Part shown: positions 46,827-57,226 of the stretch, piece after piece
How the letters are laid out: every line of letters begins with the position of its first letter
How positions within the stretch are numbered: position 1 is the first letter of the stretch
Assembly (NCBI RefSeq): GCF_001591605.1
Contig: NZ_BCVF01000006.1
Span: 1-64,000, forward strand
Reading direction: 5' to 3'
DNA: 64,000 bases
DNA from: Bacillus badius NBRC 15713
GTDB taxonomy: Bacteria > Bacillota > Bacilli > Bacillales > Domibacillaceae
Position numbers and translations under genes: made by a program
The notes under the pieces: generated by a model
Databases searched by the model: none
What the model was told of the DNA's origin: nothing
The model's input: only the letters and a program-made list of their open reading frames with translations

Positions 46827-48582
46827 TAGTAACCGCTCCTTGTAATTGGAAAAGTTCTTTGCTGCCCTGGTAAATATGCTGAGGCTGGAATGGGTTTCCA
46901 TCATATTTCAGCAGGCTTTTCACTTTATGAACGTGGCCCACATTCATTTTAATAATACTAGCAAGCTGGCCAGTGGCATTATTTTCAACAACAAGCACCC
47001 GTTTGGCTGATTCGATCAATGGCAGCAATTCCGCAGCCGGGAACGGATGAATAAGTCTGATTTGGGCATGATTCACCTTGATTCCTTCTGATTCTAAACG
47101 TTCCATTGCCTCTTCAATCGCTCCGCGGGTTGAATTAAAACCAATCAGCAGCAAATCAGCTTCATCGTGAGGCGTATTTTTATGGACTGGCGTGTTGAAG
47201 CGGATTTGTTCAAGCTTCCTCATCCGTTTATCCATTTGTGCCTGGCGGTTTGCTGCTCCTTCGGATGGCTTGCCGGTTTCATCATGCTCCACACCTGTTA
47301 CATGGTGAATGCCATTCTTCATGCCCGGAATAACCCGAGGAGAGATACCATCTTCCGTCACTTCATAACGTTTAAAGTAGCTTTTCCCATCAAGCTCTGG
47401 AAGCTCCTCTTGGACGAGCTTGCCGCGGCGGATTTCCACCTGGCTGTAATCAAGCGGCTCTACGGTTTGCTTGCCAAGAGACAATTGCAAATCGGATAGG
47501 AGAATTACCGGGCACTGATATTCTTCTGCCAGGTTAAAAGCTTCCACCGCATCGTAAAAAGCTTCTTCCGCTGTGCTCGGCGCCATAACGATTTTTGGGA
47601 TTTCTCCATGAGTGCCGTAAATCATTGCCATTAAGTCTGATTGCTCCTGCTTCGTCGGCAAGCCGGTAGACGGGCCGCCCCGCTGGGTATCCACTACAAC
47701 GAGCGGCGTTTCGGTCATTCCCGCAAGCCCGATGGCCTCCATCATCAGGGAAAGACCAGGACCGGCAGAAGCAGTCAACGAACGGATTCCGCCGTAATTG
47801 GCCCCGATGGCCATTGTTGCCGCTGCAATTTCATCCTCTGTCTGAATGACGGTGCCGCCGACTTTTGGCAGCTTATCAATCAAATATTCCATAATCTCAG
47901 AAGCTGGCGTAATCGGATAAGCAGCCATCAAACGGACACCGCCCGCTAAAGCTCCAAGTGCGATAGCGTCATTGCCGATCATGAACATCCGCTGGCGGCC
48001 GTCTGCCTCCTCAAGCTGCATCGCCCCCACCTTGCTGCCCAGCTGATCACACATATAGTTATATCCTTGCTGAATCGCTTCCATATTCTTTTGAACAACC
48101 GCTTCTCCTTTGCGGCCAAAAATCTCTTCTACTACACTTGTAAACACTTGCACATCTAAGTTGATAACAGCACATGTTGCTCCTACAGCCACCATGTTTT
48201 TCATTAATGAAGTGCCAAGCTCGGCAGCAATTTCGGTAAATGGAACAATATATAATTCTGCCTGTGTATGTTCTGGCTTCACTGGATTAAATTTCGCGTC
48301 TGCAATAATAATCCCGCCTGCATGAAGCTCTCCGCAGTTCACATCAATTGTCTCCTGGTCAAATGCAACGAGAATATCTAAATCGTCCGCAACCGCCCGC
48401 ACCGGAGTTACGCTGACACGAATTTTATTATTAGTATGGCCGCCTTTAATACGTGATGAGAAATGGCGATAGCCATAAAGAAAGTATCCAAGCCGATTTA
48501 AAGCGGTGGAAAAGATTTCACCCGTGCTTTCAATCCCTTCCCCTTGTTGTCCTCCAACTTTCCAGGAAAGCTGATTTATCAT
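46813..48582 (-). CDS. korA: 2-oxoacid:ferredoxin oxidoreductase subunit alpha (gamma-alpha fusion)
   Basis: 589 residues. Residues 1-185 are the gamma domain (GGQGEGIESTGEIFSTAL), 200 onward the alpha pyrimidine-binding domain (GNDAIALGALAGGVRLMAAYPITPASEIMEYL). The fused two-subunit layout and position next to miaB resemble B. cereus; B. subtilis lacks this enzyme. 2-oxoglutarate is the likeliest substrate. Confidence 0.93.
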   Translation of the reverse strand: MINQLSWKVGGQQGEGIESTGEIFSTALNRLGYFLYGYRHFSSRIKGGHTNNKIRVSVTPVRAVADDLDILVAFDQETIDVNCGELHAGGIIIADAKFNPVKPEHTQAELYIVPFTEIAAELGTSLMKNMVAVGATCAVINLDVQVFTSVVEEIFGRKGEAVVQKNMEAIQQGYNYMCDQLGSKVGAMQLEEADGRQRMFMIGNDAIALGALAGGVRLMAAYPITPASEIMEYLIDKLPKVGGTVIQTEDEIAAATMAIGANYGGIRSLTASAGPGLSLMMEAIGLAGMTETPLVVVDTQRGGPSTGLPTKQEQSDLMAMIYGTHGEIPKIVMAPSTAEEAFYDAVEAFNLAEEYQCPVILLSDLQLSLGKQTVEPLDYSQVEIRRGKLVQEELPELDGKSYFKRYEVTEDGISPRVIPGMKNGIHHVTGVEHDETGKPSEGAANRQAQMDKRMRKLEQIRFNTPVHKNTPHDEADLLLIGFNSTRGAIEEAMERLESEGIKVNHAQIRLIHPFPAAELLPLIESAKRVLVVENNATGQLASIIKMNVGHVHKVKSLLKYDGNPFQPQHIYQGSKELFQLQGAVTNGNV

Positions 48583-48680
48583 TAAATATACAACTCCTTC
48601 AGTATATTCTGGACTTCAAAACTATTACTTTCCTAGTTTATCACTTTTATCATTGAATCACTATAGCTAAACACATTCCA

Positions 48681-49598
48681 TTAACCAGGAAACCTGCTTG
48701 AGAAGTTGGCAAACAGGAACTTTTTTGCTTGGTTCGCCGAATAATGCCGATGAAGAAGATTCATCCACTCATCATACGCCTCATATGAGCTCCAGCCTTC
48801 AATCATTTCATCAATACCGTCAAAGTCTGAACCGAAGCCAAGGTGGTTTTCCCCGCCCAGCTCACAAATATGCTCTACGTGTGCCAATACGTCTTGGGCG
48901 TATACCTTCCCATGCTCCTTAATAAAAAAAGGAACAAAGGATAAACCGATCATCCCGTCTTTTTGGATGAGCGCCTGAATTTGTTCATCTTTAAGATTGC
49001 GGGGGTGCGGGCAAAGACGGTGACAATTGGAATGACTGGCAACCGGCAAGTCGGCCTGTTCCATTACGTCCCAAAACGCTCGTTCCGATAAATGAGAGAC
49101 GTCTGTCCAAACCTTCCATTCGTTAAGCATGCGAATGACTTCACTCCCCAACTCTGTGATTCCCGCTCCTCGCTTTGCCATCACCCCATCTGCCAAAGCA
49201 TTTGCATGGTTCCAGGTTAAGCCGACCGACCTTACACCAAGGCGGTAAAGGGTGGCTAATTTTAGCGGGTCCTCTTCTATCGCCTCGCCTCCTTCAAGAG
49301 TAAGAACCGCACCAATCTCTCCCTCTTTTAGTTCGTTCAGTTCTTGCTTTGTTGTGATGGCCTTCATATCAGGATAGGGGCTGATTACTTTATTGTAAAA
49401 TAAATCAATTTGTTCTAATGCCGAACGGAAACGATCATGCGGCTTCACAGACGGGGACAAAAAAACCGCAAAGCATTGCACTTTCGCTTTCGTTTTCTTC
49501 AGGCGTTCATATGTAACATGCAAAGCGGGATGACTAAAGGTCTTCTCTGGATCTTTTTGTAATTGATACAATACATCACAATGCGCGTCAAAAATCAT
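48681..49598 (-). CDS. Membrane-dipeptidase family (renal dipeptidase-like) peptidase
   Basis: 305 residues from ATG 49598 (GGGTGGG upstream). Peptidase M19 fold: metal-binding DAHCDVL at residues 4-10, LEGGEAIEED, SHSNCHRLCPHPRNL and GFGSDFDGID. Hydrolyses dipeptides, probably cytoplasmic since no signal peptide is seen. Lies between korA and spoVS. Confidence 0.9.
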   Translation of the reverse strand: MIFDAHCDVLYQLQKDPEKTFSHPALHVTYERLKKTKAKVQCFAVFLSPSVKPHDRFRSALEQIDLFYNKVISPYPDMKAITTKQELNELKEGEIGAVLTLEGGEAIEEDPLKLATLYRLGVRSVGLTWNHANALADGVMAKRGAGITELGSEVIRMLNEWKVWTDVSHLSERAFWDVMEQADLPVASHSNCHRLCPHPRNLKDEQIQALIQKDGMIGLSFVPFFIKEHGKVYAQDVLAHVEHICELGGENHLGFGSDFDGIDEMIEGWSSYEAYDEWMNLLHRHYSANQAKKFLFANFSSRFPG

Positions 49599-49659
49599 CT
49601 TTCCCACCCTTTCTAACATGACTTTTCTTCACTGTCTCTCTTTTTTCAGAAACAAGCAG

Positions 49660-49739
49660 CACATACAAAAAAGAAAAACCCGTCCCAAGAAAGCGAACAG
49701 AGAAGCTTCTTCTCTTTTGCTGTCAAAAGGACGGGTTTT
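49660..49739 (-). terminator. spoVS terminator
   Basis: Long stem with arms AAAACCCGTCC and GGACGGGTTTT (49675-49739) followed by TTTTTTGT on the minus strand. Confidence 0.8.
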
Positions 49740-49756
49740 AATCCTAATTTATTATG

Positions 49757-50017
49757 TTATCGAGGCTCGACAATCAACTTGATTGCTGTTCGTTCTTCCC
49801 CTTCAATCATAATATCAGTAAAAGCCGGGATGCAAATTAAATCTACCCCGCTTGGAGCCACAAATCCGCGGGCAATTGCTACTGCCTTCACCGCTTGGTT
49901 CAGTGCACCAGCCCCAATTGCCTGAATTTCAGCTGCCCCTCTTTCACGAAGAACACCGGCAAGTGCACCAGCTACAGAATTAGGATTAGATTTTGCCGAA
50001 ACTTTTAATATCTCCAT
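49757..50017 (-). CDS. spoVS: Stage V sporulation protein S
   Basis: 86 residues from ATG 50017 (AAAGGGGG upstream), the exact family length; the frame is open upstream. Alba-like fold; MEILKVSAKSNPNSVAGALAGV and GFVAPSGVDLICIPAF are family hallmarks. Needed for late spore coat and cortex steps in B. subtilis. Confidence 0.96.
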   Translation of the reverse strand: MEILKVSAKSNPNSVAGALAGVLRERGAAEIQAIGAGALNQAVKAVAIARGFVAPSGVDLICIPAFTDIMIEGEERTAIKLIVEPR

Positions 50018-50214
50018 TTCTTGTCCCCCTTTTGTTAAACGATACCGAATGCTCATGTTAGTGAACATAGTTGTTCGCTGTCCTTCCATTCCTACTATAT
50101 TCGGCACTGAGCTCCTGTATTACTGACTTCGGCTAGAAAGCCTTGAACTTTCGCCTTTCCAGCTTTATACGCAGAAGCGAACCGGCTCATCATTTAACAA
50201 AATATGAAGACCTC

Positions 50215-51015
50215 TTACTCGGCAATAAACGGGTGATCTTCATTAATGAGAAGACGATCGATCGCTTTCGCCTTCCCTGTCTTTTTATCCACTTCGATTA
50301 TACAGGCACTGAGCTGTGTGCGGCCGCTTTTCGGCACTTCAAATCGGACAGGCAGCCCTGTAACAAACTTTTTCAAAACGGACTCTTTCTCCATCCCAAG
50401 AATGGCATCATACGGTCCTGTCATGCCGACATCAGACAAATAAGCAGTTCCTTTAGGCAGCACACGGTTGTCTGCTGTCTGCACATGCGTATGCGTTCCT
50501 ACCACTGCTGTTACTTCGCCATCAAGAAACCAGCCAATGGCTTGCTTTTCGCTTGTCGCTTCCGCATGAAAGTCAACGAAAATGATAGGTGTCCGTTCAC
50601 GGGCTTTCTTTACCAAAGCTTTCACCTTTTCGAAAGGACAATCCAGCGCAGGCATAAACGTACGCCCCTGCAAATTAATGACGGCCGCTTCTATGCCCGC
50701 GCGCTTCACAAATAAAAGGCCGGTTCCAGGAGTGCCATCCGGAAAGTTAGCTGGGCGGACAAGCGCTTTCGCCTCGTCAATAAATTCAAATACCTCTCTA
50801 TTATCCCAAGCATGGTTGCCGAGAGTCACCGCATCGGCTCCATCGTTTAAAAACTGCCGGTAAATCTTCTCCGTAATGCCTCTTCCGGCAGCAGCATTTT
50901 CTCCATTGACAATCGTTAATTCTGGTTGGTACTTGTTTTTGAGTCTTGGTAAATACTCAGAAATCATGTCGCGGCCCGGAGACCCGACAACATCACCCAC
51001 AAATAATATCTTCAT
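50215..51015 (-). CDS. ymdB: YmdB phosphoesterase
   Basis: 266 residues from ATG 51015. Metallophosphoesterase with MKILFVGDVVGSPGRDM, NGENAAAGRGI, GNHAWDN and VDFHAEATSEK. Phosphodiesterase controlling biofilm and motility fates and linked to RNase Y, whose gene is directly upstream. Confidence 0.94.
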   Translation of the reverse strand: MKILFVGDVVGSPGRDMISEYLPRLKNKYQPELTIVNGENAAAGRGITEKIYRQFLNDGADAVTLGNHAWDNREVFEFIDEAKALVRPANFPDGTPGTGLLFVKRAGIEAAVINLQGRTFMPALDCPFEKVKALVKKARERTPIIFVDFHAEATSEKQAIGWFLDGEVTAVVGTHTHVQTADNRVLPKGTAYLSDVGMTGPYDAILGMEKESVLKKFVTGLPVRFEVPKSGRTQLSACIIEVDKKTGKAKAIDRLLINEDHPFIAE

Positions 51016-51052
51016 ATAGATTCCTTTCTTCGCCTTTGTTTTTCCCATAGGG

Positions 51053-51080
51053 AAAGCGGTGTGATTGATCACACCGCTTT
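51053..51080 (-). terminator. Hairpin at the rny stop
   Basis: AAAGCGGTGTGAT/ATCACACCGCTTT, a perfect 13-bp stem overlapping the rny stop codon. The tail on the minus strand is TTTCCC, so it may be a weak terminator or an attenuator before ymdB. Confidence 0.6.
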
Positions 51081-52638
51081 ATTTTGCATATTCCACAGCA
51101 CGCGTTTCTCTTATAACTGTTACTTTAATATGACCTGGATAATCAAGCTCTCCCTCAATTCGTTTCCGGATATCACGCGCAAGTCGGTGTGCTTGCAGAT
51201 CGTCCACCTGTTCTGGTTTTACGATAATCCGCACTTCACGACCAGCCTGGATAGCAAACGATTTCTCTACGCCATCATATGATTCGGAAATTTCCTCAAG
51301 TTTTTCCAGGCGGCGAATATAATTCTCCAGCGTTTCACTGCGGGCACCTGGTCTAGCAGCTGATAGAGCATCAGCAGCAGCCACGAGTACAGCAATAATA
51401 GAAGTTGGCTCAGTGTCTCCATGGTGAGAAGCAATGCTATTAATAACAACCGGATGCTCTTTATACTTTGTCGCAAGCTCTACGCCGATCTCTACATGGC
51501 TTCCTTCCACTTCGTGATCGACAGCTTTGCCGATATCATGAAGCAATCCAGCACGGCGGGCCAGGGTTTCATCCTCTCCAAGCTCCGCTGCCAGCAGGCC
51601 AGTAAGAAAGGCCACTTCCATCGAGTGTTTTAACACATTCTGACCGTAGCTTGTACGATATTTCAATCGTCCAAGAATTTTGATCAAGTCCGGATGCAAA
51701 CCGTGAACACCTACCTCAAAGGTCGTTTGTTCTCCGACCTCCCGGATATGCTCATCTACCTCTCTCCGCGCTTTATCAACCATTTCTTCAATGCGCGCTG
51801 GATGGATGCGTCCATCTTGGACCAGCTTTTCAAGGGCAATCTTAGCAGTTTCCCGGCGAATCGGGTCAAATCCCGAAAGGATAACCGCTTCCGGTGTATC
51901 ATCAATAATCAAATCAATACCTGTCAGCGTTTCGAGCGTTCGGATATTCCGTCCTTCCCGTCCGATGATACGGCCTTTCATTTCATCATTTGGCAATGTC
52001 ACAACAGAGACCGTTGTTTCCGCCACATGATCTGCCGCACAGCGCTGAATGGCAAGAGAAAGGATTGATTTTGCTTTCTTATCTGCCTCTTCCTTTGCTC
52101 GGTTCTCTTGCTCTTTAGTCATTACAGCAATATCGTGTGCAAGCTCTTGCTCTGTCCGCTCCAGGATAATCGAGCGGGCCTCTTCCCGAGTGAGACTGGC
52201 GATTCGTTCTAGTTCCGCCTGCTGCTTTTTGATCATCTCTTCCACTTTGCTGTCCATCTCTTCAATATGTTGTTGTCTCTCAGCAAGAATCTCCTCTTTT
52301 TTCTCAAGCTGCGATTCGCGCTTATCAAGCGAATCATCTTTTCGGTCGAGGTTTTCTTCTTTTTGTAGCAAACGATTCTCTTGTTTTTGCAATTCGTTTC
52401 TTCGTTCACGAAGTTCTAATTCCGTGTCTGTACGAAGCTTATGAATTTCATCCTTTGCTTCAAGCAGGGCTTCCTTCTTTAAGGATTCCGCCTCACGCTT
52501 TGCGTCGTCAACAATTTGGTCGGCAGCGCTTTTAGCTCCTGCAATCTTAGATTCGGCAATGGATTTTCGAACAAAATAGCCAACAACTACACCGACGATT
52601 AGGCCAAGCAAAATGGAGATGATTGTAATGGGTTCCAT
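51079..52638 (-). CDS. rny: Ribonuclease Y
   Basis: 519 residues. N-terminal TM helix ([19 protein letters not shown]), long coiled coil (30-200), KH domain ([15 protein letters not shown]), HD nuclease domain ([17 protein letters not shown]). Membrane-anchored endonuclease starting mRNA decay. Upstream of ymdB as usual. Confidence 0.97.
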   Translation of the reverse strand: MEPITIISILLGLIVGVVVGYFVRKSIAESKIAGAKSAADQIVDDAKREAESLKKEALLEAKDEIHKLRTDTELELRERRNELQKQENRLLQKEENLDRKDDSLDKRESQLEKKEEILAERQQHIEEMDSKVEEMIKKQQAELERIASLTREEARSIILERTEQELAHDIAVMTKEQENRAKEEADKKAKSILSLAIQRCAADHVAETTVSVVTLPNDEMKGRIIGREGRNIRTLETLTGIDLIIDDTPEAVILSGFDPIRRETAKIALEKLVQDGRIHPARIEEMVDKARREVDEHIREVGEQTTFEVGVHGLHPDLIKILGRLKYRTSYGQNVLKHSMEVAFLTGLLAAELGEDETLARRAGLLHDIGKAVDHEVEGSHVEIGVELATKYKEHPVVINSIASHHGDTEPTSIIAVLVAAADALSAARPGARSETLENYIRRLEKLEEISESYDGVEKSFAIQAGREVRIIVKPEQVDDLQAHRLARDIRKRIEGELDYPGHIKVTVIRETRAVEYAK

Positions 52639-52834
52639 CCTTTCACCTCCTCTTGCTATGAACTTTTGTCATGCTTTTAACATGTCGGCTGATACATTGT
52701 GTCAACATTTCAATATACAGCTTCTGACTTCCATTTTTAAGAGAAAAAAATGTAAAATATACATCTCAATTTTATAGTTGTGAAAATTTCTTGTCAAGAG
52801 TTTCATCCTGCCAGTCGCCTTCTTCCTTTGCAAT

Positions 52835-52871
52835 AGCAAGAAAAGGAGCGATGTCCTGCGACACCGCTCCT
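52835..52871 (-). terminator. recA terminator
   Basis: AGGAGCG/CGCTCCT outer arms with TGTC/GACA inner pairing (52844-52871), followed by TTTTC on the minus strand. Confidence 0.82.
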
Positions 52872-52876
52872 GCTTA

Positions 52877-53923
52877 TTACTCGTCAAGCAAGCTAAACTC
52901 TTCCGGAGCTTCTGCTTCGTCCGGTTCAATAAAGTCCGCTTCCAGCCCGTAATGCTGGCGGATCTTCATGGCAATCTCCTGGCGAATAGCCGGGTTCTCT
53001 TTCAAGAATTGCTTGGCATTTTCCCGTCCTTGGCCGAGGCGTTCTTCATTATAAGAATACCAAGCGCCGCTCTTTTGAACAATATCCACTTCCGCTCCCA
53101 TGTCGATGATTTCACCTTCTCGGGAAATCCCTTCTCCATACATAATATCGACTTCTGCTACACGGAAAGGCGGAGCTACTTTATTTTTCACTACTTTGAT
53201 TTTTGTTTTATTACCAACAATATCATTGCCTTGTTTCAGAGCTTCCGCACGGCGGACTTCAAGGCGGACGGAGCTGTAAAATTTCAAGGCGCGTCCTCCT
53301 GGAGTAGTTTCAGGGTTACCAAACATTACGCCGACTTTCTCGCGGATCTGGTTAATGAAAATAGCAATCGTTTTTGATTTATTAATTGCCCCTGATAGCT
53401 TTCGAAGTGCCTGTGACATTAAGCGCGCCTGCAAGCCGACATGGGAATCTCCCATTTCTCCTTCAATCTCAGCTTTTGGAACGAGAGCTGCAACCGAGTC
53501 GATAACAAGAATATCGACGGCGCCGCTGCGCACAAGAGCCTCGGCAATCTCAAGAGCCTGTTCCCCTGTATCCGGCTGGGAAAGCAGCAATTCATCAATA
53601 TTTACCCCTAGCTTCTGGGCATATACCGGATCGAGTGCATGCTCCGCATCAATGAAAGCAGCCTGGCCGCCGGATGCCTGCACTTCAGCAATTGCGTGAA
53701 GAGCAACCGTTGTTTTACCTGAACTTTCTGGGCCATAAATCTCAATGATTCGGCCGCGCGGATAGCCGCCTACCCCAAGTGCTGTGTCAAGGGCGAGCGA
53801 GCCGCTTGGACTAGTGGATATTTTCCGATCAGTTTGTTCTCCTAATTTCATGATAGACCCTTTACCAAATTGCTTCTCAATTTGTTTCAAGGCCATATCT
53901 AATGCTGCTTGACGATCGTTCAC
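52877..53923 (-). CDS. recA: Recombinase RecA
   Basis: 348 residues from GTG 53923 (AAGGAGGA upstream). Walker [10 protein letters not shown] near 66, [20 protein letters not shown], and the acidic C-terminal tail. Central to recombination and SOS induction. Confidence 0.98.
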   Translation of the reverse strand: MNDRQAALDMALKQIEKQFGKGSIMKLGEQTDRKISTSPSGSLALDTALGVGGYPRGRIIEIYGPESSGKTTVALHAIAEVQASGGQAAFIDAEHALDPVYAQKLGVNIDELLLSQPDTGEQALEIAEALVRSGAVDILVIDSVAALVPKAEIEGEMGDSHVGLQARLMSQALRKLSGAINKSKTIAIFINQIREKVGVMFGNPETTPGGRALKFYSSVRLEVRRAEALKQGNDIVGNKTKIKVVKNKVAPPFRVAEVDIMYGEGISREGEIIDMGAEVDIVQKSGAWYSYNEERLGQGRENAKQFLKENPAIRQEIAMKIRQHYGLEADFIEPDEAEAPEEFSLLDE

Positions 53924-53995
53924 TAAAATTCCTCCTTAAAATTAGCAATCTATCAAATAAATGCGTCATGACATATTGTTTCAGAACCTATACTA

Positions 53996-54046
53996 ACTAT
54001 ACCTTTTTATTGAGACAATTTCAAGCAAAAAGCGAACATTTATTCG
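53996..54046 (-). promoter_or_regulatory. recA promoter with LexA (Cheo) box
   Basis: TTGAAA (54024-54019), 17 nt, TATAGT (54001-53996) on the minus strand. Immediately upstream, CGAATAAATGTTCG (54046-54033) fits the Bacillus SOS box CGAAC-N4-GTTCG type with one change. Confidence 0.88.
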
Positions 54047-54119
54047 GTTTTTGTTTCCCTTGAAAAGAGTGGCTGGGGAACTAGAAAGATCGAGGAAGAA
54101 AGAGTGGAAAAAAGAAGAA

Positions 54120-54164
54120 AAAAAAGAACTCCTGCCTCTTTATTTTATCATAAAGAAGCAGGAG
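54120..54164 (-). terminator. metY terminator
   Basis: CTCCTGC/GCAGGAG arms with further TTCTTTAT/ATAAAGA pairing (54129-54164), then TTCTTTTTTTTC on the minus strand. Confidence 0.85.
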
Positions 54165-54199
54165 AAGGTAATTTAAAGCCGGGAAAAATTCGCTTAATT

Positions 54200-55504
54200 T
54201 CAGCTTTCGACAGCTACACCGGTTGCTTTTTCGATAGCCTGATTCAAGTCTGCAATCAGGTCTTCCGTTGATTCTAATCCAATAGACAGGCGGATCATTT
54301 CCTCTTTTGTGCCTGATTTTTTCAATTCTTCACTGCTTAGCTGCTGGTGTGTCGTGGAAGCCGGATGGATAATCAGAGATTTGCCGTCACCAACATTAGC
54401 TACATGCGACCACAGCTTAATATTATCAATCACTTTTTTGCCCGCTTCCCGTCCGCCTTTAATGCCGAACACGACAATCGAGCCGAACGTATGGCTTAAA
54501 TATTTCTTTGCCAGCTCATGAGATGGATGGTCTTCCAGGCTTGGATGTGATACCCAGTCTACTGCCGGATGATTTTTCAAATAATCCACGATGGCAAGCG
54601 TGTTCTCATGATGGCGCTGGATGCGCAAATGCAGCGTTTCTAGCCCTTGAAGAAGCAAGAAAGCGCTGTTGGCACTTAAAGCCGGACCGAAATCCCGCAA
54701 TAACTGCACACGTAATTTAATCGCAAAGGCCGGGCCTTCTAAATCTGCATATCTTAATCCGTTATAGGATTCGTCTGGCTCAGTAAAGCCAGGGAATTTT
54801 TCGCTGTTCCAATCGAATGTTCCTGCGTCTACGACTACGCCGCCGATCACCGTACCGTGGCCGCTAATCCACTTCGTTGCAGAATGAACGACAATGTCTG
54901 CTCCCCTTGTCAGCGGATTAGCCCCGTACGGAGAAGCAAACGTATTGTCGACAATCAAAGGAATGCCGTTTTCATGAGCGATGTCCGCCACTTTCTCCAC
55001 ATCAAGCACATTTAAGGAAGGATTGCCGATAATTTCTCCAAAAAGGGCTTTCGTCTTTGGTGTAATCGCCTTTCGGAAGTTCTCCGGATCTGTAGAATCT
55101 ACAAACTTTACATTGATTCCGTATTTAGGAAGCGTGTTGGCAAACAAGTTGTATGTACCGCCATATAAGTTGGCAGCAGCTACAATTTCATCGCCGGCAT
55201 GAGCCAAATTCAATATTGAAAAAGAGATAGCTGCCATTCCTGACGACAGCGCCACAGCTGCTGCTCCCTTCTCCAATAAAGCTACCCGTTTTTCAAATAC
55301 GTCTACCGTCGGATTGGTAATGCGCGTATAAATATTTCCCGGCTTTTGTAAAGCGAATAAGGCGTTGGCATGATCGGTGTCTTCGAATACATAAGAAGTT
55401 GTTTCGTAAATCGGCACAGCCCGCGCGCCTGTTACCGGATCAGGCACTTGTCCTCCATGAAGTAAAATTGTTTCCTTGTTCCATTGTTCGTTTGTCATTG
55501 TCAA
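54200..55504 (-). CDS. metY: O-acetylhomoserine sulfhydrylase
   Basis: 434 residues of the Cys/Met PLP family: YSRITNP-like YTRITNPTVDVFEKRVALLE, SGMAAISFS, and the PLP lysine in VVHSATKWISGHG. Makes homocysteine from O-acetylhomoserine and sulfide. Controlled by the SAM riboswitch upstream. It sits between cinA and recA, genes that are adjacent in most Bacillus. Confidence 0.95.
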   Translation of the reverse strand: MTMTNEQWNKETILLHGGQVPDPVTGARAVPIYETTSYVFEDTDHANALFALQKPGNIYTRITNPTVDVFEKRVALLEKGAAAVALSSGMAAISFSILNLAHAGDEIVAAANLYGGTYNLFANTLPKYGINVKFVDSTDPENFRKAITPKTKALFGEIIGNPSLNVLDVEKVADIAHENGIPLIVDNTFASPYGANPLTRGADIVVHSATKWISGHGTVIGGVVVDAGTFDWNSEKFPGFTEPDESYNGLRYADLEGPAFAIKLRVQLLRDFGPALSANSAFLLLQGLETLHLRIQRHHENTLAIVDYLKNHPAVDWVSHPSLEDHPSHELAKKYLSHTFGSIVVFGIKGGREAGKKVIDNIKLWSHVANVGDGKSLIIHPASTTHQQLSSEELKKSGTKEEMIRLSIGLESTEDLIADLNQAIEKATGVAVES

Positions 55505-55550
55505 TCCCTCCTAATCTATTGAAAAAACGTAAATAGCCCGAGAAAAATCA

Positions 55551-55710
55551 AAAGCCCTCTTCTTTTAAGAAGAGGGCTTTATTAACAGGGTCCTCCTCTT
55601 ATCTCTCAGGCTTATCACACCTGCAGGATTTAGCACCGTTTCAGGCAAATTGCCTGAAGGTTGCCGGGCTTCATAGGGCCTAGTCCCTCCGCCGCTCTCA
55701 ATAAGAGTGT
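55551..55710 (-). promoter_or_regulatory. SAM-I (S-box) riboswitch
   Basis: Aptamer at 55707-55596 with P1 arms CTCTTAT/ATAAGAG, and the S-box landmarks GAGGGACTAGGCCC..., GCCCGGCAACC, GGTGCTAAATCCTGC and GATAAG. It is followed by the terminator AAAGCCCTCTT/AAGAGGGCTTT (55580-55551) and a T-rich run. SAM binding should terminate transcription before metY. Confidence 0.96.
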
Positions 55711-55794
55711 TTGTATTTAATTAAGTAAGTGATAACTCTTGCTGTTTATTATATAGGAGATTGATCAGAATAGTCAATAATATTCGGAATGTTT

Positions 55795-57039
55795 TTATTT
55801 GTTGCGAGCAAGTGCCGCCAGCAAATAGTGGCAGCCATATTTAACTGAGCGCTTTCTGATTCCTTCCCGGCTTCCCGCCAGTTCCAGCTTGAATGCTTTT
55901 GTTTGATCATACTTAGAAGAAAGTCCGATCCATACAGTGCCCGGCGGCTGTCCCTCTGCTTCTCCTGGACCTGCCACACCTGTAAAGCTGATTCCGAAAT
56001 CGGCCTTCAACAATTGGCGGGCATTCTCTGCCAGCTCAATGGCACATTCCGCGCTGATGGCTCCATGGCGAGTGAGCGTTTCCTTTTTCACTTGCACGAG
56101 CGCTTCTTTCGCTTCGTTGGAATAACAAACGATTCCGCCCTTAAAAAAGCTGCTCGCTCCCGGAATAGCTGTTATTTCACTTTGAAACAACCCGCCGGTT
56201 AAGCTTTCGGCGGCAGCTACCGTATAAGACGTTTCTTTTAAGCGCTCCGCCAGCTCGCGGGCAATCGTTGTATCATTGTAGCCATAGAAATACTCGCCTA
56301 CCCGACTCAGGATTTCTTCTTCCGCCTCCTGTATCATCTGCAAGGCGGCTGATTCTGACTCATGCTTGGCAGTAATTCGGAGCGTTACCTCGCCATCCCC
56401 TGCAAGCGGAGCAATCGTCGGATTTTGCTGGGCAAGCAGCAAATCTTCCACTTCTGTTTCCAAAGCGGACTCTCCGATGCCAAAGAATCTCAGTACCCGT
56501 GATTCAATTTTTTCCACTTTCTCAAGCACATTGAGAAGAGCCGGCTTCCCGTACTCAATAAACATCGGCTGCATTTCCCGAGGCGGTCCCGGCAGCAGCA
56601 TATAGAAGTGCTTCTCCCCTTTAATCATCATCCCGGGCGCCATCCCATGGTCATTCGCCAAAACAAGGCTTCCTTCCATCACGAGAGCTTGCTTTTTATT
56701 ATTGGGAGTCATTGGTCGCTTCGTTCTCTTAAAGTAATTTTCAATGCTCCTCAAAGCCTCATCGTTGTAGACGAGCGGCCGGCCGATATGGGCAGCGATC
56801 GCTTCTTTCGTTAGATCATCCTTCGTGGGGCCAAGCCCTCCCGTAAATATCAGAAGATCTGCTCTTTCTTCTGCCTGCTTGACGGCATCAAGCAACCGGC
56901 TGCTGTTGTCTCCAACAACTGTATGGTAATAAACATTAATGCCAATTTCAGCCAGATGCTGGGACAGGAACTGAGCATTCGTATTTGTAATTTGCCCAAG
57001 CAGCAGCTCGGAACCGACAGCAATAATTTCTGCATTCAT
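55795..57039 (-). CDS. cinA: CinA, competence/damage-inducible protein
   Basis: 414 residues from ATG 57039, nine bases after AGGAG; ATG 57048 is too close to the site. N-terminal MoaB-like domain ([32 protein letters not shown]) and C-terminal nicotinamide nucleotide deamidase domain ([18 protein letters not shown]). Recycles pyridine nucleotides; in other Bacillus it is cotranscribed with recA. Confidence 0.95.
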   Translation of the reverse strand: MNAEIIAVGSELLLGQITNTNAQFLSQHLAEIGINVYYHTVVGDNSSRLLDAVKQAEERADLLIFTGGLGPTKDDLTKEAIAAHIGRPLVYNDEALRSIENYFKRTKRPMTPNNKKQALVMEGSLVLANDHGMAPGMMIKGEKHFYMLLPGPPREMQPMFIEYGKPALLNVLEKVEKIESRVLRFFGIGESALETEVEDLLLAQQNPTIAPLAGDGEVTLRITAKHESESAALQMIQEAEEEILSRVGEYFYGYNDTTIARELAERLKETSYTVAAAESLTGGLFQSEITAIPGASSFFKGGIVCYSNEAKEALVQVKKETLTRHGAISAECAIELAENARQLLKADFGISFTGVAGPGEAEGQPPGTVWIGLSSKYDQTKAFKLELAGSREGIRKRSVKYGCHYLLAALARNK

Positions 57040-57119
57040 TCTCTTCATCTCCTCTTTTCTTCAGGCGGCAGCCAATACGACCGGATATTAGGAATGGCCG
57101 CTCTCACGAATCCAGCCCG

Positions 57120-57222
57120 CTTTTAAAAACAAAGCTGTTCCTTAAGTGCCGACATCTTGCTTTCTTCTCTAAGCTTTGCATAGAGAGAGAAAGCAGCAGC
57201 CTTACACCTTGGAACAGCCTTT
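57120..57222 (-). terminator. pgsA terminator region
   Basis: A long imperfect hairpin with arms GGAACAGCCT (57211-57220) and AAGCTGTTCC (57132-57141), followed by TTTGTTTTTAAAAG on the minus strand. Confidence 0.65.
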
Positions 57223-57226
57223 TTGC

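Noticed and set aside
50143-50715. 190-codon plus-strand frame opposite ymdB
   Set aside because: Antisense to a conserved gene, Cys/His/Phe-rich as expected for a shadow frame.
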